Assembly: GCA_964643355.1 (NCBI GenBank)
Contig: CAZXPW010000020.1
Span: forward strand, 1 to 64,000
Origin: FEN-1350 sp964643355
GTDB taxonomy: Bacteria; Planctomycetota; Phycisphaerae; Sedimentisphaerales; Anaerohalosphaeraceae
DNA: 64,000 nucleotides
Direction of reading: 5' to 3'
In this document: in pieces, positions 55,240 through 63,984 of the stretch
Layout of the letters: every line of letters starts with the position of its first letter
Position numbering within the stretch: position 1 is the first letter of the stretch
Position numbers and translations under genes: made by a program
Notes under the pieces: model-generated
Seen by the model: only the letters and a program-made list of their open reading frames with translations
Told to the model about the DNA's origin: nothing
Database searches by the model: none

Positions 55240-55801
55240 CTTGAATCCGTGTCATCCGTGAAATGCGTGGATATTGGTTTCTTTGCGCCTCCGCGCCTTG
55301 GCGTGAGGTCAATTCAATTTTCCCGGCTCCATTTTCCATTTTCAAATATCCAATCTCCAATTTACAATATGAGAATCGTCAATAGTCAATAATCAATTTC
55401 GAGCCGTTTCTTCCTTCTGCCTGATCTTGTTTCAAACGCTTGTTTAATACAACTGTTTAACTCCACCTCCCGCAAGCTCTTGATAGGACAAGTCCAATAC
55501 TATTCCTACATTCCGGATAGAATCAAATGGATAGCAAGAAAAGAAAAATTCCCGAAAAACCGTCGTAAATCCTTGCGGAAAAAGGATTTATGTAAAACTG
55601 ACCGGCAATATAGTGATAATTCTTCGTAAAACTTGATACTACAGGGATTTACAACCGTCGTCATGGACAAAAATCGTCATTAAACACGGTACTATTGCTC
55701 TGATCGTGCTATTTTCTGGCACGATATTGCTGCCGCACAGACCTTTTGGATCCACTATTTATTGTGAAGAAAGGCCGTCAATCCCCCCATTCCGGCCGAA
55801 A
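55240..55801. other. Gene-free DNA between the IS-derived element and the DUF3616 gene
   Basis: No supported gene. Contains the second 50-bp repeat (55281-55330) and a gtcaatagtcaataatcaa run (55376-55394) related to similar runs at 17024 and 38870. The rest (to 55700) is AT-rich without recognisable RNA or coding signal. Confidence 0.6.
55281..55330. repeat. 50-bp direct repeat, copy B
   Basis: Identical over 50 bp to 54359-54408. It lies 50 bp outside the right end of the IS4-type element. Confidence 0.85.
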
Positions 55802-56923
55802 TCAGGGGAGTTGGAGGGAGGCGGTTCGGAAGGATTTTTTGTCGGGGTTCGTCAGAAGCTTGTTTTCGCAGCAGCCGTTGACGAGTTCGTCGGAACACTC
55901 GTCCGGGGAGTTCACGGGAATCGGCCGCGTTCCATCGTCACTCAGCAGCCAGAGGTCGGGGGAGTCGAAGAAAAAGAGGGCTTCGGGGCCGAAATCGTCG
56001 GCGAGTTTGAGCGGCCGGACGACGACGGGCTGGGCGGCGGGATCGCCGGACCACCGGGCCAGGGCGAAGTCGTTTTCTTCGTCATGCCGGCCGGCAACGA
56101 TCCAGAAGCAATTGTGGGCGGGTGAATACTCCATGCTTCGGATACCCCGACCGCCGAGGTTCCAGAGCAAGGGGGGGCCGAAACGGGCGGGCCGGCCGGA
56201 GAGGACTTCGTCGGGGTTGGCCAGAGGAATGACGAGAGCGGCCGGTTTTCCGGTCTTGGGGGCGGTGGGCCGGGGGTTACGGAATCCGATATAGAGAGTC
56301 TTTCCGTCTGGGGATGCGGCGAGAGCTTCCATGTTGAGGCCATCGTCTTTGGGAGCGAGTTTTTCCCGTTGTTTTTTCGGCAGATCTTCCCCGAGACGGG
56401 CGGCGGCCCAGAGATTCAGGGATTTGGCGGCCGGATCTGTGAGCAACTGCTGGAGAAGGGTTGAGCAAGGTTTGCCAACGGGAGTGAAGTTGATTGTGCC
56501 GGCATCAACAGAAAAATCAAGGGCGAAAAAGCGGTATCGGCTGGGGCGCATTTTGCCATCTTTATTCCGGCTGTGCGAGGTGATCCAATAGATTCGGTTG
56601 CCGACCCGAGTGGCGCCTTCGATATCGGCTTCGGGACCGTCATCGTCGGGCTGGAGATAGGGGGAAAGGTCGTAGGTACAGACCGGCAGGCCGGGATGAG
56701 TGCGGTCGTAAACGCGAAGGATATTATTTTCGTCGTCGGCAACTACAAAGAAAGTCTCCGTGAGGGCGACAGCGGCGGATGCGTCGCTGGAACCGCGGAA
56801 AACGATCATCGAGGGGGCCGGGGCCGAACCTGCCTGGCAGGAGCCGAGGGAAAGGCATAAAACCATAAAGGCAACGATCCACCTGGAGGTCGAACGGTTC
56901 CAAGAAAAATGGCCTTTTTTCAT
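55802..56923 (-). CDS. DUF3616 lipoprotein, probable beta-propeller
   Basis: Encodes 373 aa from the start at 56923. A lipoprotein-type signal ends in 'LSLGSC' (Cys about residue 29). The body matches DUF3616: 'FFVVADDENNILRVYD', 'ADIEGATRVGNRIYWITSHSRNKDGK', 'NMEALAASPDGKTLYIGFRNPR', 'IRSMEYSP', 'FWIVAGRHDE', 'FGPEALFFFDSPDLWLLSDDGTR'. The recurring strand pattern suggests a propeller fold. The family is common in environmental bacteria and has no assigned activity. It is divergent from hisF across a 70-bp gap. An upstream ATG at 56962 is possible, but the signal peptide fits 56923 better. Confidence 0.85.
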   Translation of the reverse strand: MKKGHFSWNRSTSRWIVAFMVLCLSLGSCQAGSAPAPSMIVFRGSSDASAAVALTETFFVVADDENNILRVYDRTHPGLPVCTYDLSPYLQPDDDGPEADIEGATRVGNRIYWITSHSRNKDGKMRPSRYRFFALDFSVDAGTINFTPVGKPCSTLLQQLLTDPAAKSLNLWAAARLGEDLPKKQREKLAPKDDGLNMEALAASPDGKTLYIGFRNPRPTAPKTGKPAALVIPLANPDEVLSGRPARFGPPLLWNLGGRGIRSMEYSPAHNCFWIVAGRHDEENDFALARWSGDPAAQPVVVRPLKLADDFGPEALFFFDSPDLWLLSDDGTRPIPVNSPDECSDELVNGCCENKLLTNPDKKSFRTASLQLP

Positions 56924-56994
56924 TCGAATATCCGATGTATAACTATTGGCACTTTCGGACATTCTATCCGAAACCCAAAGGAAAGGAAGTGAAA

Positions 56995-57774
56995 ATGATT
57001 GAACGGCAATTGGATTTTCGGCGGATCATTCCGTGTCTTGATGTCAAAGACGGACGGCTGGTCAAGGGCGTAAAGTTTGTGAACATGAAAGATATCGGCG
57101 ATCCGGCCGAGATCGGGGCGGCCTATAGCGATGCCGGGGCCGATGAGCTGGTGTTTTTGGATATCACAGCCAGCGTAGAAAAACGGAAATTCATGCTGGA
57201 CACAATCCTGCGGACAGTGGAACGGATTTCGATTCCGCTGACGGTGGGTGGGGGAGTTCGAACTTGCAAGGACATTCAGGAATTAATGGACATCAATGTA
57301 TCAAAGGTGTCGATCAACACGGCTGCCGTTAAGAATCCAGACTTGGTCAAGGAAGCGGTGAAGGAATTCGGAGGCCACCAGATTGTCGTGGCAATCGACA
57401 CCCGAAAATCGACCAAGTTGCCCAGCGGATTCGAAGTGGTGATCAACGGGGGCACCCAGGGAACGGGACTGGACGTCGTCGAGTGGGCCAAGCGCGTAGT
57501 CGGGATGGGAGCCGGAGCGGTTTTGCCCACGAGTATGGATACCGATGGAACAAAAGGCGGGTACGATATTCCGATGACACGGGCAATCGCGGATGCCGTT
57601 GAGGTGCCGGTGATTGCGTCGGGCGGGGCGGGAAAGCTGGAACATCTGGAGCAGGCGATTGTCGATGGGCATGCCGATGCCGTTCTCGTTGCGTCGATTG
57701 TGCACTTCGGGACCTATACGATTGGACAGATCAAGGAATATTTGCAATCCCGTGGGATTTCGGTGAGAATGTAA
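56995..57774 (+). CDS. hisF: Imidazole glycerol phosphate synthase cyclase subunit HisF
   Basis: Encodes 259 aa, full length. TIM-barrel landmarks: 'RRIIPCLDVKDGRLVKGV' with the catalytic Asp near residue 12, 'ADELVFLDITAS', 'PLTVGGGVRT', 'VSINTAAVKNP', the second catalytic Asp in 'VVAIDTRK', 'TSMDTDGTKGGYD' and 'VIASGGAGKLEH'. With HisH it closes the imidazole ring in histidine synthesis and releases AICAR. AAAGGAAG precedes the ATG at 56995; the in-frame upstream extension to 56935 lacks a ribosome site. No other his gene is nearby, so the pathway is scattered. Confidence 0.97.
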   Translation: MIERQLDFRRIIPCLDVKDGRLVKGVKFVNMKDIGDPAEIGAAYSDAGADELVFLDITASVEKRKFMLDTILRTVERISIPLTVGGGVRTCKDIQELMDINVSKVSINTAAVKNPDLVKEAVKEFGGHQIVVAIDTRKSTKLPSGFEVVINGGTQGTGLDVVEWAKRVVGMGAGAVLPTSMDTDGTKGGYDIPMTRAIADAVEVPVIASGGAGKLEHLEQAIVDGHADAVLVASIVHFGTYTIGQIKEYLQSRGISVRM

Positions 57775-57824
57775 ACCTTGGCTATTGAGTATGGACGACA
57801 GATTATTCTGAAACGGAGTTCGGC

Positions 57825-59099
57825 ATGAAAGCGAGATGGATAGCGGCGTTCGGCTTGGGGGTATTGTTGGGCATCGGCGGTTGCAAGACGGCTCAGGAGG
57901 TGGAATTGCCGCCGGATTACAGTCGTCCGTTGCCGCCGGGAGAGCTGGCGCTGCGCAAAATCACGGATCCGGCGGATATCCCCAGCATGACGATCGCCTG
58001 CTTTGAGTTGGATAGACTCCGAGAGGCGATCGACAACAGTTTAAGCTATATGAGCAAGCCATCGAGCCAGAAATTTTATCCCTACGGTGAGATTACGCAT
58101 GCGCAGGTGGTGGCGAGTTTGGAGGCGTTTGGGCAGTTGCTGGATTCGGGCTTGACCGGCAAGCAACTGGAGGCGGCGATTCGCGAGAAGTTTGATGTCT
58201 ATACCTCCGTGGGGTGGGACAACAAGGGAACGGTTCTGTTTACAGGATATTACACGCCTATTTTTGACGGATCGATGACGCGATCGGGACGATTCCAGTT
58301 CCCGCTGTATCAGCAGCCGGCGGATCTGGTCAAGGGCGAGAACGGGGAGATCCTGGGGCGCAAAGGGCCTGGAGGACAGTTTACGCCCTATCCGAGCCGG
58401 GCGGAACTGGAGGCATCGGGGGAACTAAAGGGAAAGGAGTTGATCTGGCTAAGCGATCCGTTTGAGGTGTATATTGCTCACGTGCAGGGTTCGGCGAAAA
58501 TCCGAACGACAGATGGCAGGATGGTGACGGTGAGCTATGCGGCCAACAACGGGCATGAATACGCCAGTGTGGGGCAGGCCCTGGTAAAAGCCGGGAAAAT
58601 TCCGGCCGACAAATTGAGCTTAAAATCGATGATGGAGTATTTCAAATCGCACCCCAACGAAGTTAATCAGTATGTGGCGGCAAATCCACGATTTGTATTT
58701 TTCCGAACCGATACGGGAGAACCGAGAGGCAGCTTGAATGAGCCGGTTATTCCCTTGCGGACTATCGCGACCGACAAGAGCATTTATCCGCGGGCTTCGC
58801 TGGCATTTTTGCAATCGAAGCTTCCGCGAACCGTTGGAACGCAGACGGTAACGCAACCCTTCCAGCGGTTTGTTCTGGACCAGGACACCGGCGGAGCGAT
58901 CCGGGCTCCAGGTCGGTGCGATGTGTATATGGGCCAGGGCGATGAGGCCGGCGAACTGGCGGGCAAGACCTATCAAGAGGGTCGACTGTATTATTTCTTC
59001 CTGAAACCCGGTCAAACCCCCGGACCGGCCTTTGATCGACAACCAGTGGATCTGCTCAAGAGCGATATCAATCTGTCGAATCCGACGAAGAGCCGGTAA
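57825..59099 (+). CDS. mltA: Membrane-bound lytic transglycosylase A family lipoprotein
   Basis: Encodes 424 aa. A lipoprotein signal ends in 'GIGGC' (Cys about 20). The MltA barrel has 'FTGYYTPIFDGS' and 'YPSRAELEASGEL'; the 3D domain carries the conserved aspartates in 'RFVLDQDTGGAIRAPGRCDVYMGQGDEAGELAG'. The family cleaves murein to 1,6-anhydro products, supporting a peptidoglycan-containing envelope. CGGAG precedes the ATG, 50 bp after hisF. Its last 32 bases overlap, tail to tail, the convergent sulfatase-factor/sialidase gene, so neither stop can move without affecting the other protein. Confidence 0.93.
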   Translation: MKARWIAAFGLGVLLGIGGCKTAQEVELPPDYSRPLPPGELALRKITDPADIPSMTIACFELDRLREAIDNSLSYMSKPSSQKFYPYGEITHAQVVASLEAFGQLLDSGLTGKQLEAAIREKFDVYTSVGWDNKGTVLFTGYYTPIFDGSMTRSGRFQFPLYQQPADLVKGENGEILGRKGPGGQFTPYPSRAELEASGELKGKELIWLSDPFEVYIAHVQGSAKIRTTDGRMVTVSYAANNGHEYASVGQALVKAGKIPADKLSLKSMMEYFKSHPNEVNQYVAANPRFVFFRTDTGEPRGSLNEPVIPLRTIATDKSIYPRASLAFLQSKLPRTVGTQTVTQPFQRFVLDQDTGGAIRAPGRCDVYMGQGDEAGELAGKTYQEGRLYYFFLKPGQTPGPAFDRQPVDLLKSDINLSNPTKSR

Positions 59100-61104
59100 T
59101 CAACCAGGGCAGATTGAAGCGGTAATACAATCGACTGCTGATTAGGTGGATCAATCCGTCCGGGGTTTGAGTCGCGGCCAGATACCCCTTGGGCTCGGCA
59201 TGGGTGTCGTCAAGCGTGAATGTTCCCGTCCAGGCGCCGCCTTGTAGGGTTTTTGCCGGTCCTCCGGGCGTAATCAGTTTTCGAATCGGCCAGGACAGGC
59301 CTTCATCGTTGGATACGGCGGCGAACAATCCAAAACATTGTCGGGTGTTGTTCTGCGCGTCGTGGATGGGGATGCCGACGGGGCCGGCGAGGGGGTTCGA
59401 TAGGCGACTTGACGGATCCGTAAAGCTGACAAAGAGAAGAGGGCCTTCGCGAAGCCGCATCAGAACCAGCCGTTGTCCGCTTCCAATGGGATTAAAGGTA
59501 CCGGCCGAATAGGTCCAGGTTACTCCGCCATCGGCGGAGACGCTTTGCGGCATTCGTCCCTTGATGGTGTCACCCCGGCCCAATGCCAAGAGGCGGCCGT
59601 CAGCCAGTTCGACCAGACGCGCATGGATGCCGGCGATCCATGCTCCGGATTTTCCGTCGGAGAAATCGGGAGCGGGTTTGCCTTTGCCGGGGTCGATCCA
59701 GGTCTTGCCATTATCGCGGCTGATATGGACGGCGGTCCCGCCGGAGCCCTCGGTGACGGCATCGCACGGGAGGATCATCCGGCCATCGCGAGTGCGGATC
59801 AGGCCGGAAATAACCTGGTTGCGGAGGCCATGTTCGGGATCGATCAGGGCGGCGGGGGACCACGAGACCCCGTTGTCTTGACTGGTTCGCATGATCAGGG
59901 CCAGTTTGCCCCAGGTAGCGTCGGTGCTGAGACCGTTGAAATGGTAGAGCGTCTTGTCACCATCCCACCATACTTCCGAGCCGTGGTCATTGCGGTCGGG
60001 GACATCCCAGAAGGTTGAGGCGGGGTCCCATTCGGATTTGCCTTTGCGAAGACGGGAGGCGGCAATCGCCAATTCACGGCCGGGTTCGGTGTTGCAGGTG
60101 TACCAGATGGCCAGAAGATCGCCGTTGGGACAGCCGGTGATAGCGGGGCAGTGATTGTGTTTGGAGTACAACGGGCCATTGGAACCGGGGGGGATGCGCA
60201 CATACTCGATGGGGCCGAAGAATTCCGGCACGGCAGGGGATTTCCATTCGGTGTTCTCCTGCGATACATCCTGTGCCCACAGGGGCGGCGTTATCTGCGG
60301 AAACGGAATCAGAATCGTGTGGGATTCGGATTGAACGACGCGAAAGCCGATCATTTCGTGGCGGTCCTCCGACAGTGCGGCGGATCGGTTGGCGGTACGG
60401 AGGTAGGTCAGTTCGGTTCCGTGGCTGCCTCCGCGCGTGATTTTGAAGGAGCCGGTTTCGGGGCCCATGGGATCGATTTGAATGTTGTCGGGATAGGGAC
60501 CATACCCGTCATGACACCATTCCTCAACATTTCCGTGCATGTCATACAACCCCCATGGATTGGCCGGCCCTTGGGCGACGCGAAGAGAGACGGGCTGAGG
60601 TTGCCAGGTTTCCTTCTGGTTTTTGTGGAGTATTTTTGGAAGGGAATCCCCGAACGAATAGGCGGTTGCGGTTCCGGCTCGGCAGGCATATTCCCACTCG
60701 GCTTCCGTCGGCAGACGATAGGGCTTGCCTTCCTTTTGCGACAACCACTGACAGAAGCCAACGGCATCCTGCCAGGACACGAAGACTACGGCTTCGTCAT
60801 CTTCATAGGAAAAACCATGTTTGCCGCGAAGCGCTTTGTGGGAAGGGTCGAACTGTTCGTACTGGGCATTGGTGACTTCCGTCGCCGAGATTGAAAAAAT
60901 CCGGCTGATTTCGACCGGGTGAACAGGTCGTTCGTCGAATTCCCCGGAGTCTGAGCCCATTGTAAACTTGCCGGGCAAAAGGGGAATCATCCGCATTCCG
61001 ATGGAATTGGTAAATTGCTGTATGGGCGCATTGTCGTGGTCTGCAGATGCGAATGTGAATGTGCCCCATCCTAAAGAAACCAAAATCAGGATCCTGCTAT
61101 TCAT
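59068..61104 (-). CDS. Exported fusion of a formylglycine-generating-enzyme-like domain and a sialidase domain
   Basis: Encodes 678 aa from ATG 61104 (TTGGAG 8 bases upstream). A signal peptide (~1-22) is followed by an FGE/SUMF1-like domain (~30-260): 'IPLLPGKFTMGSDSGEFDERPVHPVEIS', 'YRLPTEAEWEYACRAGT', 'GLYDMHGNVEEWCHDGYG', 'ITRGGSHGTEL', 'IGFRVV'. The cysteine pair that drives sulfatase activation in true FGE is missing from the 'RGGS' region. Residues ~290-670 are a BNR/sialidase six-bladed propeller with four Asp boxes (SxDxGxxW at 'SQDNGVSW', 'SRDNGKTW', 'SADGGVTW', 'SNDEGLSW'). It probably binds or cleaves sialic-acid-like or other acidic glycans. The FGE part may be a binding module. 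Confidence 0.88.
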   Translation of the reverse strand: MNSRILILVSLGWGTFTFASADHDNAPIQQFTNSIGMRMIPLLPGKFTMGSDSGEFDERPVHPVEISRIFSISATEVTNAQYEQFDPSHKALRGKHGFSYEDDEAVVFVSWQDAVGFCQWLSQKEGKPYRLPTEAEWEYACRAGTATAYSFGDSLPKILHKNQKETWQPQPVSLRVAQGPANPWGLYDMHGNVEEWCHDGYGPYPDNIQIDPMGPETGSFKITRGGSHGTELTYLRTANRSAALSEDRHEMIGFRVVQSESHTILIPFPQITPPLWAQDVSQENTEWKSPAVPEFFGPIEYVRIPPGSNGPLYSKHNHCPAITGCPNGDLLAIWYTCNTEPGRELAIAASRLRKGKSEWDPASTFWDVPDRNDHGSEVWWDGDKTLYHFNGLSTDATWGKLALIMRTSQDNGVSWSPAALIDPEHGLRNQVISGLIRTRDGRMILPCDAVTEGSGGTAVHISRDNGKTWIDPGKGKPAPDFSDGKSGAWIAGIHARLVELADGRLLALGRGDTIKGRMPQSVSADGGVTWTYSAGTFNPIGSGQRLVLMRLREGPLLFVSFTDPSSRLSNPLAGPVGIPIHDAQNNTRQCFGLFAAVSNDEGLSWPIRKLITPGGPAKTLQGGAWTGTFTLDDTHAEPKGYLAATQTPDGLIHLISSRLYYRFNLPWLITGSSSDSTD

Positions 61105-61121
61105 AGCCAATGCTCCAAACG

Positions 61122-61160
61122 AAACCGGCCAAGCCCATGGAAGGGCGGTTGGCCGGTTTT
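61122..61160 (-). terminator. Terminator after the sugar-isomerase-like gene
   Basis: An 11-bp stem aaaccggccaa / ttggccggttt, plus an inner gccc/gggc pair, ~30 bp past the minus-strand stop at 61187. On the minus strand it ends in tttcgttt. Confidence 0.75.
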
Positions 61161-61186
61161 GTTATACCCGCGATTTCGAAGATCCG

Positions 61187-62755
61187 TTACGCTTTCGAGG
61201 ATTTGGAGAGATTGTTCCAGCCGATGCCGATTTTCTTGAGGGCGTAGCCGGTCTCCCGAAGATAGTTGCCGTAGGACGCCATCCAGTGAAAGCCCCTGGT
61301 CTGTGCGTTGAGTTCATCCGTGTCGCCCTTGATCTGGATATCGGACTGGGATCGGCAGATATCCAGGAAAGGATTGTCAATGACCTCAGCCTCGAAGCCG
61401 AGCCAGACCTTGTTGTCGAAATCAGGATCGATGACGGTCATTTTCATGCCGAGCTTCATATCGACCTTGGGTGCGGCGCCGTAGTCGCTTTCAAAATGAG
61501 TGACGATCTGAGCCGGCTCGTAATTTTTCCCATCCATCTTTCTGGGGGCGGTACAGTGAGCGATGGTGACCATGCCGTCATGCGGATAGGTCGGGTCATT
61601 GAGGAAGACCGGTAGCGAACTGATGTGGTGCAAGAGAATTCCCGATGGGATGACGACAAAATCGGATTCGCAATAGGCCGTATAACCGGAATCGTTCAAC
61701 AAGGACAGCGGCAGGCAGGCGGTCGTCTCGGACAGGGGCATGATGGTTCCCATGCAATTGTTGACCGTGATCGCATCGGTGCCGGCTTTGTCCATGAGAC
61801 CTTTAAACACCTCGTTCAGAACGAAGGCGTTACGAATGTATTGCGGATCGGTCTGGACTTTGATGCCGGTTTGTTTCATATATCGGTCGGCCAGGTCCGA
61901 ACAATATTTGACCAGCGGCTGGTTTTGGCGGGCTTTCTTGATCAATTCGCCAAGAGCCGGATAATCCACGGTCTGAATGTCCATCTTCCAGGTGTTCTTG
62001 CTGATATCAGGAGCTTTCTGGCCGCCGGCACCCCACCCGCTGGCACCGCCGATGGCGACGATCCGTTTGCCGAGGGTGTTCTTGAGGCCGAACAGGGCCC
62101 GCATCCGCCATTGTAGTTCATCGTAACGATCGACGACGACATCCTGATGATCCACTCCCGGTTGGCCGAATGGATCGACGGTCTTGCGGAGATAACGGTT
62201 GTGGGCGATTTCGTACCACAGATAGACAGGACCGGATTTATGGCGAACAAAAACCAGCGTCCACTTAGCGGGATTGGTTAGGCCTTCGAGAATTCGCAGA
62301 TCCGTGTTGGCTGCATAAATGAGCATTAAATCGTGATCGGCGTTCCCGAGTTCGGCGGCTTTGTTGGGATCGCTCAGGGTGACCAGCGGGCGAGTCTGAA
62401 TGGCAAATTCACTATTCGCCTGCAATGTCTTGAGTTCGTCCTGGATGCGGGCTTGTTCTTTGGAGATATCTTCCTGAGTATGGATTCCCCCCCACGGCCG
62501 CCAACTGGTCTGGGGGTGTGGCTTATACAGTTGTACAGCAAGAACGGGCTGAACGATCAGCGGCTTGGATGCGGTGGGATTGTACTGGGGTATCTCCGAT
62601 CCGGTGACCTGGGCCAGGGAGGACATGGCCAGATTCGCAGCGACAAGGCCCGCACCGGCGCCGACCATGAACTGACGGCGATTCAACATGCAGGTGGCCT
62701 TGGACATGCAACAGCCGCAGGGGACGAAATTGGCGTTTGTATCGATCGGTTCCAT
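61187..62755 (-). CDS. TAT-exported sugar-isomerase-like protein (L-fucose/L-arabinose isomerase C-terminal-like)
   Basis: Encodes 522 aa; a perfect GGAGGT lies 6 bases upstream of the start at 62755. The N terminus is odd: a Cys cluster ('CGCC' near residue 13 and Cys22) precedes a twin-arginine signal (Asn-Arg-Arg-Gln-Phe-Met) and hydrophobic core to ~48. The body resembles the L-fucose isomerase-like group, with 'NNCMGTIMPLSETTACLPLSLLNDSG' and 'HCTAPRKMDG' in the C-terminal domain. Isomerases of this fold are normally cytoplasmic; export suggests a different role (binding, or extracytoplasmic isomerisation). It lies 36 bp after apgM on the same strand. Confidence 0.8.
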   Translation of the reverse strand: MEPIDTNANFVPCGCCMSKATCMLNRRQFMVGAGAGLVAANLAMSSLAQVTGSEIPQYNPTASKPLIVQPVLAVQLYKPHPQTSWRPWGGIHTQEDISKEQARIQDELKTLQANSEFAIQTRPLVTLSDPNKAAELGNADHDLMLIYAANTDLRILEGLTNPAKWTLVFVRHKSGPVYLWYEIAHNRYLRKTVDPFGQPGVDHQDVVVDRYDELQWRMRALFGLKNTLGKRIVAIGGASGWGAGGQKAPDISKNTWKMDIQTVDYPALGELIKKARQNQPLVKYCSDLADRYMKQTGIKVQTDPQYIRNAFVLNEVFKGLMDKAGTDAITVNNCMGTIMPLSETTACLPLSLLNDSGYTAYCESDFVVIPSGILLHHISSLPVFLNDPTYPHDGMVTIAHCTAPRKMDGKNYEPAQIVTHFESDYGAAPKVDMKLGMKMTVIDPDFDNKVWLGFEAEVIDNPFLDICRSQSDIQIKGDTDELNAQTRGFHWMASYGNYLRETGYALKKIGIGWNNLSKSSKA

Positions 62756-62790
62756 GCTCTTACCTCCAATAAAAATTGTATCTTGTGTCG

Positions 62791-63984
62791 TCAGATTTTC
62801 AGGAAATATTCCATGAGTTCGTGGCCCTGAGTGATACGGAAACCGGATTCTGTGGCGTTTTTTTCCGACATCGGCTTGTGAACGACGCCTTTAATGCCGG
62901 TTCCAGCCATGGCAAAGGGCACAGGATCCCCGATATGGCCTCGCGTCTCGACCGGAGTCGGGTGGTCGGGGAGGACCAGGATGCGGTACTGATCATACCG
63001 CTTCAGCGCATCGTGAACAGGACCGACGATGAATTTGTCAATCTGTTCAAGGGCGGCCTTTTTCTGTTCGGCGTTTCCGGCGTGGCCGGCTTCGTCGGGG
63101 GCCTCGACATGGACAAAGACCAGGTCGTGATCCTGCAGGGCCTGTACGGCCGCCTGTCCCTTGCCGATATAATTGGTGTTGAAGAAACCCGTTGCGCCGG
63201 GAACTTCGATCATATCGAAATGGATCAGCTTGCCGATGCCCTTGACCAGATCGACGGCGGTGATGCAGGCCCCTTTGACGCCAAATCGCTTGCTGAAACT
63301 ATCCAATGTTGCCCGTTGACCCTGGCCCCAGAGCCAGACGCTGCTGACGGCATTTTCATGCAGATCGCGGCGGACACGATTGATATCATGGTGCTCAAAC
63401 AGTTTCTGGGATCGCTCCATAATCGCGATGAGTTGCTCCGCATTTTTGCCTTTCGGCAAATATTTGGAGAGCTTCTCGTCGATAATGTCATGGGGAGGCG
63501 TCGTCTTGACTTTTTCGAAGGTTGATCCGGAAATGACGCACAAGTGTCGGTAGCTCAGCCCCGGATAAAAACGAATCGTGGGATCGTTGATGGCGGCTTC
63601 CAGATCGCGGACAAGCTTGGCCCCCTCGTCGGAGGAGATATGGCCGGCGCTATGATCGGCCATTTTGTCTTCGGAAAAGGTCACGAGATTGCATCGGAAG
63701 ACCCAGTCGTCCCCTTTAAGACGAATCCCCTGAGCGGCGGCTTCAAGGGGGGCCCGGCCGGTATAGTATTGGCGAGGATCATATCCCAACAGGGACATCT
63801 GGGCAACATCGCTGCCCGGAGAAAATCCCTCTGGAATCGTGTTGACCAGCCCCTGTTTGCCATCAATACTGATGGCATGGATATTCGGAATCTCGGCGGC
63901 CTCGAAAACGGTTTTTCCGCCGAAGCACTCCAGCGGACGATCGGCCGCTCCGTCGGGAACGATAATCGCGTATTTGGCGGTCAT
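62791..63984 (-). CDS. apgM: 2,3-bisphosphoglycerate-independent phosphoglycerate mutase, ApgM type
   Basis: Encodes 397 aa, complete within the window. The start at 63984 has AGAGGA about 6 bases upstream. Alkaline-phosphatase-fold mutase of the archaeal type: 'IIVPDGAADRPLE' with metal Asp, 'GFSPGSDVAQMSLLGYDP' with the catalytic Ser/metal site, 'YTGRAPLEAAAQGI', 'FNTNYIGKGQAA', 'VFVHVEAPDEAGHAGN' and 'LVLPDHPTPVETRGH'. It interconverts 2- and 3-phosphoglycerate in glycolysis. ApgM occurs in archaea and a minority of bacteria, including planctomycetes. It heads a minus-strand pair with the exported isomerase-like gene. Confidence 0.95.
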   Translation of the reverse strand: MTAKYAIIVPDGAADRPLECFGGKTVFEAAEIPNIHAISIDGKQGLVNTIPEGFSPGSDVAQMSLLGYDPRQYYTGRAPLEAAAQGIRLKGDDWVFRCNLVTFSEDKMADHSAGHISSDEGAKLVRDLEAAINDPTIRFYPGLSYRHLCVISGSTFEKVKTTPPHDIIDEKLSKYLPKGKNAEQLIAIMERSQKLFEHHDINRVRRDLHENAVSSVWLWGQGQRATLDSFSKRFGVKGACITAVDLVKGIGKLIHFDMIEVPGATGFFNTNYIGKGQAAVQALQDHDLVFVHVEAPDEAGHAGNAEQKKAALEQIDKFIVGPVHDALKRYDQYRILVLPDHPTPVETRGHIGDPVPFAMAGTGIKGVVHKPMSEKNATESGFRITQGHELMEYFLKI

